From contig CP166133.1 in the NCBI GenBank assembly GCA_041228285.1, positions 1 to 64,000 on the forward strand: a stretch of DNA of 64,000 nucleotides, given 5' to 3'. Source of the DNA: Neisseriaceae bacterium CLB008 (lineage in GTDB: Bacteria; Pseudomonadota; Gammaproteobacteria; Burkholderiales; Neisseriaceae). The notes beneath the pieces were generated by a model. That model was not told where the DNA came from. It did no database searches and saw only the letters and a list, made by a program, of their open reading frames with translations. The position numbers were made by a program, and so were the translations under genes. This document shows positions 58,000 through 64,000 of this stretch, piece by piece (position 1 is the stretch's first letter; each line of letters begins with the position of its first letter).

Positions 58000-58902
58000 T
58001 TATTTTAAAACAAGATCGCTGGGCGTATAACCGTATTGTTGTTTAAAAATACGAGAAAAATAACCAACATCAGCGTAGCCAATTTTATATGCGGCCTCTT
58101 TAGTTGAGAGTTGATGATTAATGATTAATTCTAGTGCTTCTTGCATTCTCAGATTTTTAATATAGCGACCAATAGAAATGCCGGTTTTTGTTTTGAATTC
58201 TTGTTTTAAATAGCATTCATTAGTGCCAACCTGTTTGGCTAGTGTCGGTAAATGCCATTTTGTGAGCGGATCTTTATGTAAAATACATAATACGTCGTCG
58301 ATAAAGTTATTATTCTTAGAGATGCTGTACAGCTGAAAGATGCTGGAACAAATGGATAGGGCGCTACTTTTGAAGGACAGTGTGTCAGAAAGGGTTTTAA
58401 TGTCCATGAAGAGTAATTGTTGGACTAATAACATAATTCTTTTATGGTAACGTCCTAAGGAGATCTGCCGAATAAAGTCCTTGCCGGATTGTTTGTAATC
58501 TAGCCATTCTGGAATTTCATAGTCCTGCTGCCATTTGTCTAATAGGCGCATGGCGATGACAAACGTTAGTTTTTTTTCACGCGTTTTTTGGTTTTCCTCC
58601 GTGAGTTTGCTATTGGTCCCAACAACCTGGTAGACCTTATCCGTAATTAAGTGGCCGATGCGCTGGCCTTCGGTATTGAATACATGAATATCGGCATCGA
58701 TAATGAAATGAAAATAAATATTATGATCATCATAGAGTTTTTGCCTAAGCATCGGTTGTTGATATTCTCCGGCCTTATTGATTATGGTGCGTTCGATTCG
58801 AATACCATCTGTAATTGCTATGCTGTCATGTTTTCCATTTGTTGTGTGAAGTAGAATTTCTGGTCTTTTTTTTTCATTATGTTTCATCAATACATTCTTC
58901 AT
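58000..58902 (-). CDS. AraC-family transcriptional regulator upstream of the adhesin
   Basis: 300-residue regulator. Residues about 1-195 form an unrecognised effector/dimerisation domain. The C-terminal AraC helix-turn-helix pair (about 205-298) includes WHLPTLAKQVGTNECYLKQEF and AAYKIGYADVGYFSRIFKQQY, the strongest family hallmark. It is divergent from the trimeric autotransporter gene across 366 bp and probably regulates it. An A9 run in codons 10-13 (58866-58874) offers a possible slippage site. ATG at 58902 or 58887. Confidence 0.9.
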   Translation of the reverse strand: MKNVLMKHNEKKRPEILLHTTNGKHDSIAITDGIRIERTIINKAGEYQQPMLRQKLYDDHNIYFHFIIDADIHVFNTEGQRIGHLITDKVYQVVGTNSKLTEENQKTREKKLTFVIAMRLLDKWQQDYEIPEWLDYKQSGKDFIRQISLGRYHKRIMLLVQQLLFMDIKTLSDTLSFKSSALSICSSIFQLYSISKNNNFIDDVLCILHKDPLTKWHLPTLAKQVGTNECYLKQEFKTKTGISIGRYIKNLRMQEALELIINHQLSTKEAAYKIGYADVGYFSRIFKQQYGYTPSDLVLK

Positions 58903-59210
58903 GCTTACGTCCTCACCCGCTTGTTTTTATTTGTTAGCTTAAATGCTTATTTTTAATATTTTAGTTTAAATGTGATCAATTATTGGGCACCCAACATTTT
59001 TGTTAAGATTTAGTAAGTTTGGGTAAGTCTTTGTAAATATAGACGCTCTGTTTACGCCATGTAAATATGAATAAAAATATTTATATGGAAAATAAGGAAT
59101 AATTAAATCTTTATTTAAATTACGTTTTTTCATTATTTTTCCGTAAATTAATCAAGCCAAATATCATACTATGATGTCTTTATTAATGATGAATTTATGA
59201 GGTTTGGATT
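58903..59210. promoter_or_regulatory. AT-rich promoter region of the adhesin gene
   Basis: Strongly AT-rich divergent region between the AraC regulator and the adhesin. Short dyads are present (for example around 59067-59085), but no confident promoter hexamers were assigned. Confidence 0.35.
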
Positions 59211-59276
59211 GTGAGTAAATTGAAAAAATCTGTACGGAATCACTCATCTTTGGTGAAGGTGGGGCATTATGAATAA
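59211..59276 (+). CDS. Possible 21-codon leader ORF overlapping the adhesin start
   Basis: GTG at 59211, preceded by GAGG at 59199-59202 with 8-nt spacing, opens a 21-codon ORF whose TAA (59274-59276) lies 3 bp beyond the adhesin ATG (59269-59271), overlapping it by 8 bp. The basic peptide has no recognised family. It may couple or tune translation of the adhesin, or be coincidental. Confidence 0.3.
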   Translation: MSKLKKSVRNHSSLVKVGHYE

Positions 59277-62200
59277 GGTATTTAAAATTATTTGGAGTCA
59301 GGTTTTAAAATCGTGGGTGGTGGCTTCTGAACTGTCAAAGAGTAAAACCAAAAGTAAATCTTCTGTCGCCAATAAAACAGCGCTTATTACGCTTTCCGCT
59401 CTGACTGGTTTGGCGGGCTCGGCTTATGCACAGCAGGGTGTGGGTGGTGGACAAGCGACTGGGGGGAGTAATGGTACGGCCATCTCTGCCTGTAATGGTA
59501 AGCAAAATCAGGCTCAGGCTATTGGTAATCATGCGATCGCCATCGGGTGTGAAGCCGAAGCCAATAATAATGCAAACAGCAATAATGCAACAAATATTCA
59601 ATTGGTTAATCGGCATAACCCGGGCAATCCACAAGTAGGACAAGAATATTTAATGGTCAATGCGGCTAGTACCGCGATTGGCTATCGTGCGAAAGCGCTT
59701 AATGCCTCAATTGCTTTTGGTGACAATGCCCAGGCTACAAATGTGGGAATTGCGATAGGTCTTGGTGCTGAATCGCTAAATAATTCCGCGATTGCTTTGG
59801 GTTCTTTGGCGCAAGCGAAGGGTAATACGTCTTTTGCATTAGGACGTCAGTCAGTTGCAGAAAATGATTTTTCGACAGCCATTGGTAATGTTGCCTATGC
59901 TAAAAGTGAAAGCAGTATTGCGATGGGCCATTCAGCAACGGCTGAAGGGTATCGTGCTATCGCGATTGGTGCTGCTGATTCGAAAAATGCCCCAGGTGAT
60001 GGGGTGTCTCGCGGAGCAGGTTATCAAGTCAATTCTCAAACTTTAGCCAAAGGAGAGGATTCGATTGCTTTTGGTGGCGGGGCTAATGCTACACAACGTG
60101 ACGCATTGGCTATTGGCGCATTTTCTAAGTCGAGTGGTGCTAAAGCTGTGGCTATCGGGACGGGGTCGAATGCAGGTGCAGCAGAAGCCGTTGCTATTGG
60201 TCAAGGGGCTACCGCTTTAACCGAGGGTGGTGTGGCTTTGGGACGGGGTGCCAAAGTTAATGAGGTAGGCAGTATTGCCTTAGGCCAGAATTCGGCAACC
60301 TCAGTGTCTAATGAGCAAGGTTATTTAACCAATACAGCGGCGCCAAAGTCTATTGTGTCGGTCGGTTCTACAGGAAATGAACGCCGTATTCAACATGTTT
60401 CTGCTGGTGCCAAGGATACGGATGCGGTCAACGTTAGTCAGTTGAAGGCGGTTCATAATATTGCCTCTAAAGGCTGGAATGTGACCACCCAAGGTACTGG
60501 CTCCACGAATGTAGCGCCTGGCGGGACGGTCGACTTTTCTAATACCGATGGCAATATTGTCGTCAGTAAAACCAATAATAATATCCAATTAAATTTAGAT
60601 AAAAAAATCACTGCTGATGAAATAACGATTAATAATGGTGGGCCAGTCGTTAATAAAAAAGGTATTAACCTTAATAATACTAAAATCATTAATTTAGTTG
60701 AAGGTGTTGCCGATGGTGATGCCGTTAACGTGAAACAATTAACCAATAATATCAATCAAGTTACTAATCATTTAACTGCAAAAGGGTTGAATTTTAGTGC
60801 AAATAACGGTGGTGTGGTTCATCGTGATTTAGGAACCGAATTAGCCATTAAAGGTGAAGCAACTACTGAGGGCACCTTCAGCGGCGGCAACCTTAAAACA
60901 GTGGCTAAGCCAGATGGTTCGATCAACATCCAAATGGCCGATGCACCTAAGTTTGGTGACATCACCATCAACAACGATGGCCGCATTACCGGTGTGAAAG
61001 ATGGCGTAGACGGTAAAGACGCCGTCAACGTGAGCCAGCTTGCCGAAGTAAAAGAAGTGGCCAATAAAGGTTGGAACGTCACAGCTCAAAGCGGCAATAG
61101 CAGCAATGTGAAGCCAGGTGAAACCGTTGACTTTGCTAACGCTGATAACAACATCGTGGTGAGTAAAAACGGCCATAACTTAAGCTTTGATTTGGCTAAA
61201 GACTTAACCGGTATTGAGACCATCGTAACCAAAGAAATCACTTCAGACAAAATCATCATTAAAGATGGTAAACCAGGTGAGAACGGTCAGCCAGGCAAAG
61301 ATCTAGACGTGGGTGAAGAGCTGAACAAAGGCCTGAACTTTGCTGGTAACACGGGTGAGTTCAACCGTCAGTTAGGTGAGGTGACCACCATTAAAGGTGA
61401 AGCAACGACTGAAGGTACGTTCAGCGGCGGCAACCTTAAAACAGTGGCCAATGCCGATGGCTCTATCAACATCCAAATGGCTGACGCACCTAAGTTTGGT
61501 GACATCACCATCAACAACGATGGCCGCATTACCGGCGTCAAAGATGGCGTAGACGGTAAAGACGCCGTCAACGTGAGCCAGCTTACCGAAGTAAAAGAAG
61601 TGGCCAATAAAGGTTGGAACGTGACTGCTCAAAGCGGCAATAGCAGCAATGTGAAGCCAGGTGAAACCGTTGACTTTGCTAACGCTGATAACAACATCGT
61701 GGTGAGTAAAAACGGCCATAACTTAAGCTTTGATTTGGCTAAAGACTTAACCGGTATTGAGACCATCGTAACCAAAGAAATCACTTCAGACAAAATCATC
61801 ATTAAAGATGGTAAACCAGGTGAGAACGGTCAGCCAGGCAAAGATCTAGACGTGGGTGAAGAGCTGAACAAAGGCCTGAACTTTGCTGGTAACACGGGTG
61901 AGTTCAACCGTCAGTTAGGTGAGGTGACCACCATTAAAGGTGAAGCAACGACTGAAGGTACGTTCAGCGGCGGCAACCTTAAAACAGTGGCCAATGCCGA
62001 TGGCTCTATCAACATCCAAATGGCTGACGCACCTAAGTTTGGTGACATCACCATCAACAACGATGGCCGCATTACCGGCGTCAAAGATGGCGTAGACGGT
62101 AAAGACGCCGTCAACGTGAGCCAGCTTACCGAAGTAAAAGAAGTGGCCAATAAAGGTTGGAACGTGACTGCTCAAAGCGGCAATAGCAGCAATGTGCAGC

Positions 62201-64000
62201 CAGGTGAAACCGTTGACTTTGCCAACGCTGATAACAACATCGTGGTGAGCAAAAACGGTCATAACCTAAGCTTTGACTTGGCTAAAGACTTAACCGGTAT
62301 TGAGACCATCGTAACCAAAGAAATCACTTCAGACAAAATCATCATTAAAGATGGTAAACCAGGTGAGAATGGTCAGCCAGGTAAAGATCTGGATGTGGGT
62401 GAAGAGCTGAACAAAGGTCTGAACTTTGCCGGTAACACGGGTGAGTTTAACCGTCAATTGGGTGAAGTGACCACCATTAAAGGTGAAGCAACGACTGAAG
62501 GTACGTTCAGCGGCGGCAACCTTAAAACAGTGGCCAATGCCGATGGCTCTATCAACATCCAAATGGCTGACGCACCTAAGTTTGGTGACATCACCATCAA
62601 CAACGATGGCCGCATTACCGGCGTCAAAGATGGCGTAGACGGTAAAGACGCCGTCAACGTGAGCCAGCTTACCGAAGTAAAAGAAGTGGCCAATAAAGGT
62701 TGGAACGTCACTGCTCAAAGCGGCAATAGTAGCAATGTGCAGCCAGGTGAAACCGTTGACTTTGCCAACGCTGATAACAACATCGTGGTGAGCAAAAACG
62801 GTCATAACTTAAGCTTTGATTTAGCGGCTAATTTGACTGGCATCGAGACCATTGAAACTAAGGAAATCACCTCTAATAAAATCATCATTAAAGATGGCAA
62901 ACCAGGTGAGAACGGTCAGCCAGGCAAAGATCTAGACGTGGGTGAAGAGCTGAACAAAGGCCTAAACTTTGCTGGCAACACGGGTGAGTTCAACCGTCAA
63001 TTGGGTGAAGTGACCACCATTAAAGGTGAAGCAACGACTGAAGGTACGTTCAGCGGTGGCAACCTTAAAACAGTGGCCAAGCCAGACGGTTCGATCAACA
63101 TCCAAATGGCCGATGCACCTAAGTTTGGCGACATCACCATCAATAACGATGGCCGCATTACCGGTGTGAAAGATGGCGTAGACGGTAAAGACGCCGTCAA
63201 CGTGAGCCAGCTTACCGAAGTAAAAGAAGTGGCCAATAAAGGTTGGAACGTGACTGCTCAAAGCGGCAATAGCAGCAATGTGCAGCCAGGTGAAACCGTT
63301 GACTTTGCTAACGCTGATAACAACATCGTGGTGAGCAAAAACGGTCATAACTTAAGCTTTGATTTAGCGGCTAATTTGACTGGCATCGAGACCATTGAAA
63401 CGAAGGAAATCACCTCTAATAAAATCATCATTAAAGATGGTAAACCAGGTGAGAACGGTCAGCCAGGTAAAGATCTGGATGTGGGTGAAGAGCTGAATAA
63501 AGGCCTGAACTTTGCTGGCAACACGGGTGAATTCAACCGCCAATTGGGTGAAGTGACCACCATTAAAGGTGAAGCAACGACTGAAGGTACGTTCAGCGGC
63601 GGCAACCTTAAAACAGTGGCCAATGCCGATGGCTCTATCAACATCCAAATGGCTGACGCACCTAAGTTTGGCGACATCACCATCAATAACGATGGCCGCA
63701 TTACCGGCGTCAAAGATGGTGTAGACGGTAAAGACGCCGTCAACGTGAGCCAGCTTACCGAAGTAAAAGAAGTGGCCAATAAAGGTTGGAACGTCACAGC
63801 TCAAAGCGGCAATAGCAGCAATGTGCAGCCAGGTGAAACCGTTGACTTTGCTAACGCTGATAACAACATCGTGGTGAGTAAAAACGGCCATAACCTAAGC
63901 TTTGACTTGGCTAAAGACCTGACCGGTATTGAAACCATCGTGACCAAAGAAATCACTTCAGACAAAATCATCATTAAAGATGGCAAACCAGGTGAGAACG
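59269..64000 (+). CDS. Trimeric autotransporter adhesin (YadA/Hia-like), 3' partial
   Basis: Open frame of 1,577 codons that runs off the window. It starts with an extended signal peptide (ESPR: MNKVFKIIWSQVLKSWVVAS) and a hydrophobic core, with predicted cleavage after SAYA (residue 54). Residues about 80-360 are YadA-like head repeats (AIGxxAxA patterns such as AIGYRAKALNASIAFG). A neck follows near residue 390 (DAVNVSQL). From residue 524 there are tandem 181-residue units, each with GVDGKDAVNVSQL neck, KGWNVTAQSG and a collagen-like GKPGENGQPGKD tract. The C-terminal YadA anchor is beyond the window. It binds host or cell surfaces by family precedent; the ligand is unknown. Read from the nucleotide sequence, frame checked at each repeat. 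Confidence 0.95.
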   Translation, partial: MNKVFKIIWSQVLKSWVVASELSKSKTKSKSSVANKTALITLSALTGLAGSAYAQQGVGGGQATGGSNGTAISACNGKQNQAQAIGNHAIAIGCEAEANNNANSNNATNIQLVNRHNPGNPQVGQEYLMVNAASTAIGYRAKALNASIAFGDNAQATNVGIAIGLGAESLNNSAIALGSLAQAKGNTSFALGRQSVAENDFSTAIGNVAYAKSESSIAMGHSATAEGYRAIAIGAADSKNAPGDGVSRGAGYQVNSQTLAKGEDSIAFGGGANATQRDALAIGAFSKSSGAKAVAIGTGSNAGAAEAVAIGQGATALTEGGVALGRGAKVNEVGSIALGQNSATSVSNEQGYLTNTAAPKSIVSVGSTGNERRIQHVSAGAKDTDAVNVSQLKAVHNIASKGWNVTTQGTGSTNVAPGGTVDFSNTDGNIVVSKTNNNIQLNLDKKITADEITINNGGPVVNKKGINLNNTKIINLVEGVADGDAVNVKQLTNNINQVTNHLTAKGLNFSANNGGVVHRDLGTELAIKGEATTEGTFSGGNLKTVAKPDGSINIQMADAPKFGDITINNDGRITGVKDGVDGKDAVNVSQLAEVKEVANKGWNVTAQSGNSSNVKPGETVDFANADNNIVVSKNGHNLSFDLAKDLTGIETIVTKEITSDKIIIKDGKPGENGQPGKDLDVGEELNKGLNFAGNTGEFNRQLGEVTTIKGEATTEGTFSGGNLKTVANADGSINIQMADAPKFGDITINNDGRITGVKDGVDGKDAVNVSQLTEVKEVANKGWNVTAQSGNSSNVKPGETVDFANADNNIVVSKNGHNLSFDLAKDLTGIETIVTKEITSDKIIIKDGKPGENGQPGKDLDVGEELNKGLNFAGNTGEFNRQLGEVTTIKGEATTEGTFSGGNLKTVANADGSINIQMADAPKFGDITINNDGRITGVKDGVDGKDAVNVSQLTEVKEVANKGWNVTAQSGNSSNVQPGETVDFANADNNIVVSKNGHNLSFDLAKDLTGIETIVTKEITSDKIIIKDGKPGENGQPGKDLDVGEELNKGLNFAGNTGEFNRQLGEVTTIKGEATTEGTFSGGNLKTVANADGSINIQMADAPKFGDITINNDGRITGVKDGVDGKDAVNVSQLTEVKEVANKGWNVTAQSGNSSNVQPGETVDFANADNNIVVSKNGHNLSFDLAANLTGIETIETKEITSNKIIIKDGKPGENGQPGKDLDVGEELNKGLNFAGNTGEFNRQLGEVTTIKGEATTEGTFSGGNLKTVAKPDGSINIQMADAPKFGDITINNDGRITGVKDGVDGKDAVNVSQLTEVKEVANKGWNVTAQSGNSSNVQPGETVDFANADNNIVVSKNGHNLSFDLAANLTGIETIETKEITSNKIIIKDGKPGENGQPGKDLDVGEELNKGLNFAGNTGEFNRQLGEVTTIKGEATTEGTFSGGNLKTVANADGSINIQMADAPKFGDITINNDGRITGVKDGVDGKDAVNVSQLTEVKEVANKGWNVTAQSGNSSNVQPGETVDFANADNNIVVSKNGHNLSFDLAKDLTGIETIVTKEITSDKIIIKDGKPGEN
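60838..64000 (+). repeat. Tandem 543-bp in-frame repeats within the adhesin gene
   Basis: Units start at 60838, 61381, 61924, 62467, 63010 and 63553, each exactly 543 bp (181 codons) apart; the last is cut by the window end. The first is slightly diverged, and units 2 and 3 are nearly identical. Exact spacing keeps frame and implies expansion or contraction by recombination. Confidence 0.95.

Noticed and set aside
60325-63986. Many minus-strand ORFs of 60-175 codons opposite the adhesin
   Set aside because: They recur with the 543-bp period and are reverse-strand shadows of the repeat; the plus strand carries signal peptide, head and neck motifs in one continuous frame.
60838-64000. CRISPR-like periodic array
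   Set aside because: The period is 543 bp with coding, near-identical units and no short repeat-spacer alternation or cas genes.

Overview
The window looks like the chromosome of a Neisseriales-type betaproteobacterium. This rests on a contiguous mnmG-rsmG-parA-parB-atpIBEFHAGDC block, a Slam-type surface-lipoprotein exporter beside a TbpB-like lipoprotein, a trimeric autotransporter with an extended (ESPR) signal peptide, and a preQ1-I-like riboswitch in front of queC. By eye most of the window is GC-rich, while about 23.2-34.7 kb is strikingly AT-rich. No rRNA, tRNA, insertion sequence or CRISPR array was found.

Layout. 1-11.4 kb: housekeeping genes for tRNA and rRNA modification, chromosome partitioning and the complete F1Fo ATP synthase operon, with a near-consensus promoter and a terminator. 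11.4-14.6 kb: Na+/H+ antiporter-like protein, slyX, azlCD and a COQ4-family protein. 14.6-18.1 kb: Slam, its probable lipoprotein substrate and a secreted protein. 18.2-21.3 kb: amidohydrolase, MatC-like carrier and an S24-type regulator. 21.6-23.2 kb: overlapping HNH nuclease and methyltransferase genes.

23.2-34.7 kb: an AT-rich defence island. It encodes an ankyrin/sigma-70 fusion protein, a MutL/MORC-like GHKL ATPase, a Z1-domain helicase-like protein, a PD-(D/E)XK (DUF4420-like) protein, an AIPR protein and a convergent C5-cytosine methyltransferase. The core matches the MutL-Z1-DUF-AIPR (Mza-like) set. The sigma-70 protein at its head is the most unusual part of the window.

34.7-41.1 kb: a cluster bounded by two LysR regulators, with a class V aminotransferase-fold enzyme, a dicarboxylate/amino-acid symporter and an M20 hydrolase of the N-carbamoyl amino acid/allantoate type. 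41.3-42.8 kb: queuosine operon (preQ1-I-like aptamer, a 28-codon leader ORF, queC, yhhQ-type transporter). The aptamer overlaps the ribosome binding site of the leader ORF, which is stop/start-coupled to queC. 43.2-48.4 kb: glnHPQ-type ABC transporter followed by a C45 peptidase/acyltransferase, a class III aminotransferase and a CMD/AhpD-like protein. 48.4-54.5 kb: amine-catabolism module (PuuB-like oxidase, cupin, aldehyde dehydrogenase, AraC regulator, APC permease).

54.5-64 kb: small lipoprotein, phosphoethanolamine transferase-like enzyme, Sel1-repeat protein, AraC regulator, and a very long trimeric autotransporter adhesin. The adhesin runs off the window and contains exact-period 543-bp (181-residue) tandem repeats, each with a short collagen-like Gly-X-Y tract.
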